The translations under genes and the position numbers were made by a program. Positions 54,061 through 64,000 of a DNA stretch of 64,000 nt are shown here, piece after piece. Positions within the stretch are counted from its first letter, which is position 1, and each line of letters starts with the position of its first letter. The stretch is taken from positions 8,633,001-8,697,000 of the forward strand of contig JACGWO010000006.1 of the NCBI GenBank assembly GCA_034509735.1, written 5' to 3'. This stretch comes from Sesamum alatum (Eukaryota; Streptophyta; Magnoliopsida; Lamiales; Pedaliaceae). The notes beneath the pieces were generated by a model, which ran no database searches, was not told where the DNA came from, and saw nothing but the letters and a program-made list of their open reading frames with translations.

Positions 54061-56190
54061 CTCCTCACTTTTATGGCATTTCTTGGATTTTCAGGTGAGC
54101 AAGACATGGCTGAAAATTCCATTTTTACTTTGAAAAGAAAGTACTTGTTTTGAAACTCATGCCCTGGAACCCTTGTAGAGTGTTTTGCAAATATATTGTA
54201 ATTTCAGAGCAAGCTTATGGTTCTATCCAGTATCTTTTTTTCTTCTGGGAAATTTTTATATTCGTAAATTAATTTATTTTTTCTTTTGCAAATTGACATG
54301 GATTGAATGTTAAAGGAATATCGAATCATGTTTAGGGTTTAGTTCAAGATATAGAGTTTCTTTCAAGATTTTGATTACTTTTGTAACTATTGGGTGGTTG
54401 TTCTATTTTGATTTATCTGTCTGGTAGAGGTTCGTTTGGGATGCTTGTCAAGATACCAGTGCAATAATCTTGAAGTAACATTAAGTAGTGTCATTTATAC
54501 AAAAAAGATTGAATATCCTATTGAAGCAAAGCATGTTGATGTTCGTGACATTTCCCTCTTCTTTTGCATTGGTGTTTTCCTTTGATAATTTGGTACAAAA
54601 ATGATGAATTCTTCACTCTTTCTCTATGTATATATAATTGTTTAAGCAGAATAATACCAAGTCTGATTAAGTGTTCATAGGTTGGTAAAATCAAGAAAGA
54701 AATATTAGTATTAGCTTTTCAATGGACAAATTGTTTGATAGCATAACTCTAGTTAATCATTGAGGATCTTTATACTTATGCAGGATTAGCTAATGAGGTC
54801 ATGGTGAAGAGGCTATTGGCTCGATAGATACCTTGTTGGATCAGTTGTTCTGATACATTGGTGGCAGGTCTGAAAGTTCCATAACAGAGACAACTGGACT
54901 GAGAAGCAAAAAGGGTTCATACATAAATAAAAGTTTACTTACCCTTGGCATTGTAAGGCTATGATCATGTCTTTCTTTAGTTCATTTATGGTGTTCAAAT
55001 CTACTAATTTGTCTAACAGAAAACCCACTTCTTCTCTGGACTTCTTTTCCTTTCTTCTCAGTTTCTCGACGACCCTCGTTCTCTGCCGTGGACTTCTTTG
55101 TTGCCGCCGTCAGATTCACCAACTCCTTTTCTCTATTTCTCAAACGAGTTGAAGCCCAATCCGAGCCATCTGATTAGCATCAAGTCGGACTACATTAATC
55201 TCCGTTGCACATTCAATACTACCTCCATCTATACCTGTAATTTCTGATCTTAGAGTTTTCATAATCCAATGATCTGATTGAACTCGTCGTAAAGATTAAA
55301 ACCCATAACAACAAAAATCTTTCAGCTATGATAGTATGAAATGAGATCTTCGAAACACAAGCATAGTGTTTGGTTTCATTTTTGGTTTGTTTTGTTTTGG
55401 GTTTTGGAGATAGAGAGAGAGAAATAGAGATAAATAAGTGTGTGTTAGAAAATGGTATATGTTTGAATTTATTTTTGGAGATAGTTTAAAATACTATAAA
55501 GAAGATATTATATGTATTATGTTGTATATTTGGGGGACAAAAAACACTGTTTATTGTCAAATCATGTCTTTTTATTTGTATTTTAAATGTGTATATGTAT
55601 ATATTAATATTTATTTGTTGTTAGGTGGGTTGATTTATTTAATATATTATGTATATTAAATTATATTTTTTGTCTTTCATACTGATTATATTTTTCTGTT
55701 TCATGAATAATAATTAATATGCACATTAGTTATTATTTTTTCCATTTTCATGAATAATTATAATATTTTGATAAAATAATATTATGTACATTAGTTATTA
55801 TCATTCGCAAAATTTAAGAGGATTGATAAACTTTATTAGATCATTTTAATAATAAATTTAATGTTTCTCTGTAACAGCTTTTCAAGTCATAATTTTTCAT
55901 GCAATTCGACAATTTCATATTACTACTTCGGACACGTATCGTAATTTTTATATAATTTGTTAAAATAAATACATTAATAGAAACAAGTACAAATACGGTC
56001 ATGACAACCCATTATATTATGATAAATCAAAGAAACCACACACACAAAGTTACAAACCACATACCCAAAAATATGCGAACAGGCATTAAATTTCACAACT
56101 AAAACCTATCAATAAAAAATCTGGTTCAATTAAACAACAAAAAATAAAAAAGCTAACTCATCAAACTAGCATTTCCAGAAATTTGTTCTT
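54061..56190. other. Spacer without recognised genes
   Basis: Moderately AT-rich sequence. The frame at 54961-55152 is Ser/Phe-rich with no motif. It may be the interior of a non-autonomous CACTA element, but no second end confirms this. Confidence 0.4.
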
Positions 56191-56194
56191 GCAA

Positions 56195-56490
56195 AATCAA
56201 AACTCGGGTCCGCCTACTTCAGTTCATCACAGCTAGGCCGCCGGCGAAATGTCCGCCTTATCTGGGCGTGATGCCGCGGTCAGCGTGACAGCGAATAGCG
56301 ATATACAGTTCGTCAAAACATCCGTATTCTTGGCGGCGCCGGCAAGGTTGTCTCAACCGCGTCGCTAATGCCGACAATGCGAATCTCGGCGATGCGACGT
56401 CGTTCTAGTTGTCCCGCGGCAGTATTTCGACAGGCCGCCGCAACCGTTGATCAGACGGCGGATCTATCACAAGAAGGCGGCGGCGGAAAT
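56195..56490 (-). other. GC-rich island
   Basis: About 300 bp, GC-rich with many CG dinucleotides ('ccgccggcgaaatgtccgcc', 'gcggcgccggcaaggttgtc') in an AT-rich setting. It is reminiscent of a captured gene fragment or a 5' UTR, but no frame on either strand is long or recognisable. In the rest of this window CG-rich patches are rare. Confidence 0.4.
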
Positions 56491-58396
56491 GGAATGAAAT
56501 GGAAGAGATAGGTCATACATGTGTTGACTGTTGAGGATGGTAGGTTAGGGCACCCATTTTTCAGAAAAATGGGCTCAATATTACTTTAAGCTGAACTTGG
56601 GGAAATGTGAAAAATAGACAAAAACACCAAGTCATGGTGTTTTTTATAAACCAAACAAAAGCCTTGTTTCAGCCCATGTCGGAGATGGGCCGAAAACGAG
56701 GCCAAACAAAGCGAAGGTGACCTTTTAGGTCTATCACTATTCTTTGTGAATGGAAAACCACTGAGAGGATCTTCTTAATATTTTCTGTGGAAGGTGCTAA
56801 GAAATAAACAAGGCTATCGCTGTCCTTCATAATTGTAGAGATCCTGAAAGCTTGTAATGTTGCCTTGTTGGTTTATAGAAGCAAATTTAAGGTGAACAAA
56901 TGTATAAAATGGCTATTATTATAATTGGGTTTTTGAGTGACTAACTTTATTTATTGTGGTGGAATTTTAGTTGGACATTTGTGTATACTCTGAACGCTGA
57001 GCAATATATTCGTTATCCTGGTTATTCCCCTATTATGCACTATAAGATGGAGGAATAGTTGGTTGTATGGTTTAGAATCGCCCTAACTGAAAAGACAAGT
57101 CGTGATTTCATTTTATTAGAATGATATAGCATGTCTATGTCTAGTTTTTTGTGAAGACCCTATGTAAATGCATCACACGTTGAACTAGGAAAGAAGAACT
57201 CAATCGCGAAAGTGCATTTAGGGCAGAAGACACTGTTACTTTAGCCATGAAGTAAGGATGCTATAAGTTATTTGTATTTAGTGTCTCGATTACATGGCAC
57301 ATTGTATTTGGAATCCTGTAACTGTCAATACCATGAAATTTGGAAATTAATTGCAGCATTAAATCAGATATCGGAGTGTAGATGGATGGAGAAAGCACGT
57401 GTCAAGTGATGGTGCTAAGAAGGGCAAAGCAGAAAGGGCAGACAGGGTTACTGGACATTCCATGAAAACGTTACTAGTCTTCCACAAATTTGTGACTTAT
57501 ATTTGTTTTTCCTAACTTAAATGTGTTTTCACTTTTTACCCCAATATTAGTGCTTGAAATTGGTTCGTTTCTATATTGAAAGTTGGAATTGATATTGTAA
57601 ACTCATTTGAGAAGTCTTATTGCTGTAACTAATCATTCTGTTACATACTTGGATTTCTCCTTCAATTTTCTTGGATGGTGGTGTTGGCTTGTTTTGTATT
57701 AGCCCTTTTATTTTTTGGATGAGTGCTAATAACCATTATAGGCCTGACCCTAAAGAAGGCAACCCTAATTAAGTGTCATTGCGGAGGAGACTTTAATAGA
57801 GTTTTTATCAAAGGCCATTGAACTGCTGTGGAGTGGGTCCAAATGCCTGGGATGAAGGTCAAATTGGCCTCAGAGGATGAGACTTTCTTTCTCTACCTAG
57901 TAAAGATATTACTACCTAATAAAAGGATTTCCCTCATCTTTGAGAAAGTCCACATTCCTGATGGGAAGTTACAACAATCTCGTAAACATGTTACTACTAT
58001 TGGAGAATTTGTTAAGCTATGTGTCTTTTGGAAGTTTGTAAACGTAATAAATTCCTTATGTGTCTCTTTCCTTTCACCCTAAAATTTTGTATACTTTTCT
58101 TTTTACTTTTATTTATTCGATTTTATGGTTACAATGTTTCAGGTCATGGAGATTTGAACATGCTGAGAAGGTACTTTTTTGTCAAATGCATGTTTGTTGG
58201 GCAATGAATTCTAGTATATATGAAATTTAACTTTTTTGATTGGCTAATGGTCGTGTAATTTAAGTTATGTTTCTATAATCCCTCCTTTTCATTGTGTGGA
58301 CATACCATACCATTATTTATGTTATGTGGTGGTGTTAGTATTTTTCTTTACTACATCACTGAGATAATTCTGATAAGTATATAATTTGTCATATTT
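56491..58396 (+). other. Spacer with coding-like scraps
   Basis: Between 57740 and 58000 the plus strand has a stretch with coding-like base use: one frame reads 'EWVQMPGMKVKLASEDETFF', another 'NCCGVGPNAWDEGQIGLRG'. Neither is recognised. A decayed host-gene or transposon fragment is possible. The remainder holds no feature I can support. Confidence 0.35.
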
Positions 58397-59696
58397 TGAT
58401 GCCTGTAAATGCCTTATTGTAAGGATTAATTACTCCTAATCATGTGGATTTAGTATATTTACAGAAAATACACCTTGTAAGGAGTAAAGGTTGGTGAATT
58501 GAAGCCAAGAATGGCATTTGGAGGCATTCAAGGGAACAAGTAGAAAAGAGAGACAGATTCAAAGTTTCCACTAAGCGTGCCCACGATTAACGCTGCAGTC
58601 AATTTAGGAAAGCTGCGAATTTTGTTGAAGGAAGAAGGAATGAATGCTGAACACACTCTTGAAGATCCGAAATTCATCCTTTAGATTGCTAGGAATTAGA
58701 TTGTTAACATGTTTAATAGCAATCATGTATCTATCCCTTTTCTTGTCTAGGTTCGTGAGGTGCTAATAGTATAAATAGGAGGCACCTCACAACCTAAAGA
58801 TTATCTCTTGTTTTACATTGATTCTTAGAGTTTAATCCATTATTCTACTTCTTCTATCTTCTTTTATTTTATTACGTTGCCCAATTGCTAATGGAATTCC
58901 ACTTTCTAGTGTGTTCTTCCATTAGCATGTTAGGCTAAGTTCTTAATTTTCCGGTTAAAGTACGGTGAATGCTTGATTCCTAAAACGTTGTGAGATCTAA
59001 TAGTGCTTAATTCTTTTATTAAAATCCGTATTCATGTTATTCTCTGCTCTCTTTTTTCAAACGTCTGATTTTTGAATAATGTGACGAGTTGTTCATTATC
59101 AAGAAAGTTTGTTTAGCTATTTGAACTTACAAATCCGTAATTGTTTGTTTAGTTCAATAACTAGTAGCAACATAGTATGATTAATCGTGTCAAAGTGGTT
59201 AGTTATGTTATGGTGAATGCATGATCTAATTTAAATAAATCCTCGTAGGAATTTACTGGTTAGGATCAGGCCCTTCTAATTCTTAATGATGTTAATAAAT
59301 TAAATCTCGTGGACGTTCCCGGGGTTGTTTATTGATTAGAGATCTAGCCAACGGACGTTCCTTGGTTGACGAAAAGGTAAGGAAGGGTGAGGTTGTTAGG
59401 CCGTACCTATGACCATAACTGATCTACGTGTTTTAATAATTGTTATATTTGCATCGATGATCAATGGAAAGAATCAAGCATGAACCCGCTTTAACCGGGA
59501 AGCCTTCTTTTCTATTAAACTTCCCCTTTAATTTGTACTTTGTTATTTTCTTTTAAAAGCTAAAAATCTGAATCCCCTCCTTTTTATTTCTTTTAAGAAA
59601 TCAACTTATCGCCGATCCCTGCGGATTCGACCCTACTTGCCGCTTTCGCAAGAAAGTAATTGTAGGAATTATTTTTTGTGGTTTCGGCACCCATCA
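58397..59696 (+). repeat. 5' LTR of the Athila/Tat-group element
   Basis: Starts TGATGCCTGTAAATGCC and ends GGCACCCATCA, so it again has TGATG...CATCA ends. A TATA box (tataaata) is at 58770-58777. The right border is fixed by the primer site that follows. Confidence 0.8.
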
Positions 59697-59722
59697 AATT
59701 TTGGCGCTGTTGCCGGGGATTG
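59697..59722 (+). promoter_or_regulatory. Primer-binding site
   Basis: 'ttttggcgctgttgccgggg' follows the LTR end. It matches the TGGCGCCGTTGCCGGGG site of plant Athila/Tat elements with one change and is complementary to a tRNA 3' end in known relatives. Confidence 0.85.
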
Positions 59723-59768
59723 GCGTTTTTAAGTCGATTTCTTCTTTACTTAATTTTTGCTATTATTG

Positions 59769-61304
59769 ATGCCAAGATCTTCTCGTACAGGTGAACTGAG
59801 ATTTTTGATCCCGAGATCGAGAAGACTGCGCGAAGACTTCGTTGGGAAACCAAGCAACAAACCGAAGAGGCATCAACTTCTTACGAGGACGGAAAGGACA
59901 TAACGTTAGAATTCGCAGAATTCTCGGGAGAATCTGAAGAAGAAGAAGTCATGGCTATAATTCCAGAAAGATCAATCAAAGATATGACTTCGCCGGATTT
60001 GAACCAACAACCGCTCTGCATAGAAAACCCGGATTTAGAGGTAAATTTTGAATTAAAATCTGGTTTGATTCATTTACTCCCTACTTTCCGCGGTCTTGCA
60101 GGTGAAAATCCACATATACACCTGATGGAATTCCATGTGGTTTGTTCCGGGATGCGACCACAAGGAGTCACCGAAGAACAGGTTAAACTGAGAGCCTTTC
60201 CTTTTTCTCTCGCCGACCAAGCGAAAGATTGGCTTTACTTTCTACCTTCGGGGTCCATCACGACATGGAATGATCTCAAGAGACAATTTCTTGAGAAATA
60301 TTTCCCTGTTTCACGAGCCACGACAATCCGGAAAGAAATCAGTGGAATTCGCCAATTCGCAGGAGAAAGCCTTTTTGAGTACTGGGGTAGATTCAATCAG
60401 TTGGTGAAAAGCTGCCCTCACCACCAGATTCTGGACCATCTCTTGATCCAGTACTTCTATGAAGGTCTATCAGACATGGACAGAAAATTGGTAGACGCAG
60501 CCAGTGGAGTGCGTTATTCAATAAAACCCGACCGAGGCTCGTAATCTGATTTCAATCATGGCATCTAATACACAACAATTCGAAATTAGACACGACAACC
60601 CACCAAAAAGGGGTAATGAGGTAAGTATGGCTGTGTTTGATGATCGATTGAATGAGCTCACGTCTCTTGTTAAACAAATTGCCATAGATAAGCATCAACA
60701 TGTCAAGGTTTGCGGCATATGCACTTCAATGGAGCATCCCATCGATGCGTGCCCAACACTCCAAGAACCGCCAACCGAACAAATTGATGCCGTAGGGGGA
60801 GTTCCCGGACAGCAACAAAGGAGATACGATCCATTCTCCAATACTTACAACCCCGGATGGAAGGACCACCCGAATCTGAGCTATGGAACCCAGCCACAAA
60901 ATTTTCAGAAGCCGCAATACAGACCACTGGTGCAACCTAATCCAAAACAAAGCACATCCCTTGAAAAGATGATGAAGACATTCATCACCAACACTTAGCA
61001 GATCCAGCAGAACACTCAACAACAGATCCAACAACTCCAACAGAATACTCAACAGTTCCAACAGCACACCCAAACGGGTATCCAAAACTTGGAGTCTCAA
61101 ATCAGTCAGTTGGCCTCGTCTATCAGTAAAATGGAATCTCAAGGTAAGCTACCATCTCAAACTGTGATTAATCCTAAACAAAATGCTAGTGCTATTGTTT
61201 TACGCAGCGGAAAAAGGTTAAAACCAAACAGCGGCGAAAACAGCACTGTGCGTGGGCACGCCCAGCAGGACGAACGCGAACAGGAAATTGAGGTTCCGCG
61301 ATAA
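59769..61304 (+). pseudogene. gag, Athila/Tat-group element
   Basis: The probable start is ATG 59769 ('MPRSSRTGE'), with a frameshift near 59795 into 'WETKQQTEEASTSYEDGKDI'. The main frame 59951-60544 has the gag core 'LRAFPFSLADQAKDWLYFLP', 'WNDLKRQFLEKYFPVSRATT' and 'LIQYFYEGLSDMDRKLVDAA'. It then shifts frame near 60510 into 60558-60998, which holds the zinc-knuckle-like 'VCGICTSMEHPIDACPTLQE'. A TAG at about 60996 precedes a Gln/Asn-rich stretch (60999-61080) and 'LRSGKRLKP'. Confidence 0.85.
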
Positions 61305-61309
61305 CAAAT

Positions 61310-62010
61310 GGACAAGCATGAATCAGCCAAAGAAGACCAACCTAAGGTACTAGTGACGAAACCCCCTTCCCGGAGAGATTTGCCAAGTCAAAGAAGGAGG
61401 AGGAACAAAACGAAATCCTAGAGACATTTTGCAAAGTCGAGGTAAACATCCCATTGATCGATGCGATCAAGCAAATACCCCGATACGCGAAGTTTCTCAA
61501 GGAATTGTGTACTAGTAAAGGGAGGTTGAAGGGTAACGAACGAGAAGTATGGGTGAAAGTGTATCTGCGATTCTCCAACAAAAATTGCCCCAAAAATGCA
61601 AAGACCCAGGTACGTTTTCTATCCCTTGTAAAATCGGTATGATTGGTATAAAAAGAGCCATGTGCGATTTAGGTGCTTCCATTAATGTCATGCCTCTAAC
61701 GATTTTTGAATCCTTACACGTTGGCCCTTTGAAAGAAACAGGAGTTGTGATCCAACTTGCGGATCGCTCGGTTGTATACCCCGAAGGGGTTTTAGAAGAT
61801 GTGTTGGTACAAGTAAACGAATTGGTTTTTCCTGTCGATTTCTATGTTCTAGACACGAGAGAAGACAATTCCCCTAATTCCACCTCTATTTTGTTGGGGA
61901 GACCTTTCCTCAAAACTACTAGGACGAAAATCGACGTGCATAAGGGTACTTTAACCATGGAGTTTGATGGTGAAGTGATACGATTTAACATTTACGACTC
62001 CATGAGGTAT
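61310..62010 (+). pseudogene. Aspartic protease region, Athila/Tat-group element
   Basis: A first frame gives 'VNIPLIDAIKQIPRYAKFLK' and 'ELCTSKGRLKGNEREVWV'. The main frame then gives 'CKIGMIGIKRAMCDLGASIN' with the catalytic-type D-L-G-A-S at 61666-61680, 'LADRSVVYPEGVLEDVLVQV' and 'STSILLGRPFLKTTRTKIDV'. These are the standard blocks before and in the protease of this lineage. A frameshift lies near 61600 and another break near 61370. Confidence 0.88.
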
Positions 62011-63420
62011 CCTAGTGATGTACCAACTGCTTTGCTTGTAAATATCTTTGACCCTTTTGTGCAGGAATTTTCAAAGAACAATACCGGCGACCACGTGAAG
62101 ATGGCATTAGAGGAAGGCCTTACACCAACACTAGTACAAGCGTGGGAGAACAATATGACAATTGATCCCCAAATTGGTGAAAGCGTCTTCGAGCTCGAAG
62201 CTCTCCGCTCCCTTCCTCAAAACATTTCTTTCATTGATTTGCCACGCACACATACTAAACTTCTTCCCTCCTTGTTGCAGGCACCGACTCTAGAACTAAA
62301 GGAACTACCGAACCATCTTAAGTATGCCTTCTTAGGCGAGAATAACACACTGCCGGTGATTATCTCAAGTAAACTCTCCACCTTAGAAGAAGATAAGTTG
62401 ATCCGCATACTTCGGGAATTCTGTGCAGCCATAGGGTGGACCATAGCCGACATCAAGGGGTTAAGTCCTTCGACTTGCGAACATCGAATTTTACTCGAAG
62501 AAGGATCTAAACCCTCACAAGAAGCTCAACGCCGGCTAAATCCACCAATGATAGAAGTGGTGAAAAAGGAAATCCTAAAACTCCTTGACGCAGGTATGAT
62601 CTTTCCAATTTCTGATAGTGAATTGGTAAGTCCAACTCAAGTTCTACCCAAGAAAACGAGCATAACCGTCGTTCAAAATTCTGTTGGTGAATTGGTACCC
62701 ACCCATGTTCAAAATGGATGGCGAGTTTGTATAGACTATAGAAAGCTTAATACCGCCACTAGGAAAGATCAGTTCCCTCTTCCCTTTATTGATCAGATGT
62801 TGGAACGTTTGGCTGGTCGTTCTCATTATAGTTGCCTCGATGGATATTCAGGTTTTCACCAAATACCAGTGGCGCCTGCGGATCAAGAAAAGACGACGTT
62901 CACTTGCCCTTTCGGGACATTCGCTTACCGACGGATGCCATTCGGGTTGTGTAATGCCCCCGCCACCTTTCAAAGGTGTATGGTTAGTATTTTTTCAGAT
63001 TATGTTGAATAATTTATCGAAGTCTTTAGGGACGATTTCATCGTTTATGGAGACTCCTTTAATGACTGTTTAGAAAAACTAGCCAAAGTCCTTGAAAGAT
63101 GTATAGAAAAAGACCTCGTATTGAATTATGAGAAATGCCATTTTATTGTTGAGCAAGGTCTTGTTTTGGGGCATATCGTGTCCGCTGGGGGAATAGAAGT
63201 TGATAAGGCTAAAATTGACGTTATACAATCCCTGCCTTACCCCGCTACTGTGCGGGAGATTCGTTCGTTTCTTGGTCATGCAGGATTTTATAGACGATTC
63301 ATCAAAGACTTCTCGAAGATTGCTCAACCCTTGTGCAAGTTGCTGCAAAAAGAAACCACATTTGACTTCGATGAAGGATGCAAGAAAGCGTTTGACAAAT
63401 TGAAGGATTCTTTGACCTCC
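62011..63420 (+). pseudogene. Reverse transcriptase, Athila/Tat-group element
   Basis: 'CEHRILLEEGSKPSQEAQRR', 'WRVCIDYRKLNTATRKDQFP', 'CLDGYSGFHQIPVAPADQEK' and 'TFTCPFGTFAYRRMPFGLCN' are intact. A TAA at 63010-63012 sits just before '[16 protein letters not shown]', where the usual Met of FMDD is Arg but both catalytic Asp (63031-63036) remain. '[20 protein letters not shown]' and '[20 protein letters not shown]' complete the domain. Apart from the stop and the M-to-R change it is well preserved. Confidence 0.9.
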
Positions 63421-63840
63421 GCACCAATAATCCAACCACCAAATTGGGATGAACCATTCGAGATTATGTGCGACGCAAGCAACCACGCAGTAGGCGCTGT
63501 TTTGGGGCAAAGGATTGGAAAGAACCCTCATGTCATCTATTACGTCTCAAGGATGCTAGACAACGCACAAGTTAACTACACCACTACGGAAAAAGAGCTC
63601 TTAGCCGTTGTCTTTGCTTTAGAAAAATTTCGCCCCTATTTGCTTGGTACTAAAGTAATTGTTTATTCCGATCATGCAGCTTTGAAATACCTACTGTCAA
63701 AGAAAGAGGCGAAGCCACGACTCATGAGATGGGTGCTCCTACTACAAGAATTCGACCTCACAATTAAGGACAATAAAGGAGCAGAAAATCTCGTAGCTGA
63801 CCATCTTAGCCGATTGATTACAAAAGGTAAACCTCCACCT
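63421..63840 (+). pseudogene. RNase H, Athila/Tat-group element
   Basis: '[20 protein letters not shown]' (first catalytic Asp), '[20 protein letters not shown]' (Glu), '[20 protein letters not shown]' (second Asp) and '[11 protein letters not shown]' (last Asp) are all present and in frame, so this domain looks intact. It continues without a stop from RT after 63012. Confidence 0.9.
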
Positions 63841-64000
63841 TTGCACGATGAATTTCTGGATGAACATCTCTTCACTATTCGAGAAATCACCCCATGGTAT
63901 GCCGACATCGTTAACTTCCTCATCACCAACACTTCACCAAGTGACTTGCCTCGAGCAAGAAAAGACAAAATCCGAAGTGATGCGAAGTATTATGTGTGGG
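63841..64000 (+). pseudogene. Integrase start, cut by window end
   Basis: The frame continues through '[20 protein letters not shown]' and '[20 protein letters not shown]', the linker that precedes the integrase zinc-binding domain in this lineage, and is cut at 64000 while still open. Confidence 0.8.

Larger units (their letters stand above)
58397..64000 (+). mobile_element. Athila/Tat-group Ty3/gypsy retrotransposon, runs off the window
   Basis: A 1.3 kb 5' LTR, primer site, gag, protease, RT and RNase H are present in order, with the integrase just beginning at the right edge. The polyprotein is comparatively well preserved (one frame of 487 codons, 61549-63012), but it contains a TAA within RT and several gag frameshifts. 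The lineage call rests on the primer site, the long LTR and the 'CDLGASINVMPL' protease block. The 3' LTR lies outside, so no target duplication can be checked. Confidence 0.88.

Overview
The window looks like a heterochromatin-like block of a flowering-plant genome, probably a eudicot. It is AT-rich and packed with nested transposable elements of plant families: Ty3/gypsy chromovirus, Tat and Athila-like elements, Ty1/copia, CACTA/En-Spm with TNP2 and TNP1-type genes, Mutator-like TIR elements and small TIR or fold-back elements. The only host-like coding sequence recognised is one Nudix hydrolase first exon and pieces of an alpha/beta-hydrolase gene, both inside a retroelement. No intact host gene, rRNA, tRNA or CRISPR array was recognised. 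The species cannot be named from the sequence.

Layout. 1-4.5 kb: decayed sequence with a gag-like coiled-coil remnant and an AT-rich spacer. 4.5-8.7 kb: minus-strand remains of two chromodomain-type gypsy elements, with a short LTR between them. 8.7-10.1 kb: AT-rich DNA. 10.08-10.42 kb: a small CACTA-type element. 10.4-17.6 kb: a minus-strand Tat-type gypsy element (gag, protease, RT, RNase H, second RNase H), split by a 1.29 kb insertion at 12.2-13.5 kb that is flanked by a 7 bp repeat. 17.9-18.6 kb: tandem repeats and a stray CACTA terminus. 19.14-29.58 kb: a Mutator-like TIR element with an almost perfect 9 bp target duplication, carrying a decayed CACTA element whose TNP2 and TNP1-like genes are both on the minus strand. 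29.66-30.93 kb: another long-TIR element. 31-33 kb: spacer and a MITE-like element.

33.08-38.41 kb is a Tat-type gypsy element on the plus strand with both LTRs and an exact AGCCC target duplication; most of its integrase is deleted. 38.93-50.79 kb is a non-autonomous LTR element with 300 bp LTRs (TGATG...CATCA) and an exact CTAAT target duplication. Inside, on its presumed sense strand, it carries a Nudix hydrolase first exon next to fragments of an alpha/beta-hydrolase gene, which suggests gene capture. A truncated tandem copia array (40.24-49.50 kb) interrupts the captured hydrolase. 51.1-53.9 kb holds two related fold-back elements. 54-58.4 kb is poorly resolved spacer with a CACTA-like terminus, a GC-rich island and short coding-like scraps. 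58.40 kb to the window end is a gypsy element of the Athila/Tat group with a 1.3 kb 5' LTR, a tRNA-type primer site, gag, protease, RT and RNase H; it runs off the right edge.

All transposon genes seen carry stops, frameshifts or deletions, so nothing here looks fully autonomous. The main biological interest is the nesting order, the gene-capturing LTR element and the two hairpin elements.
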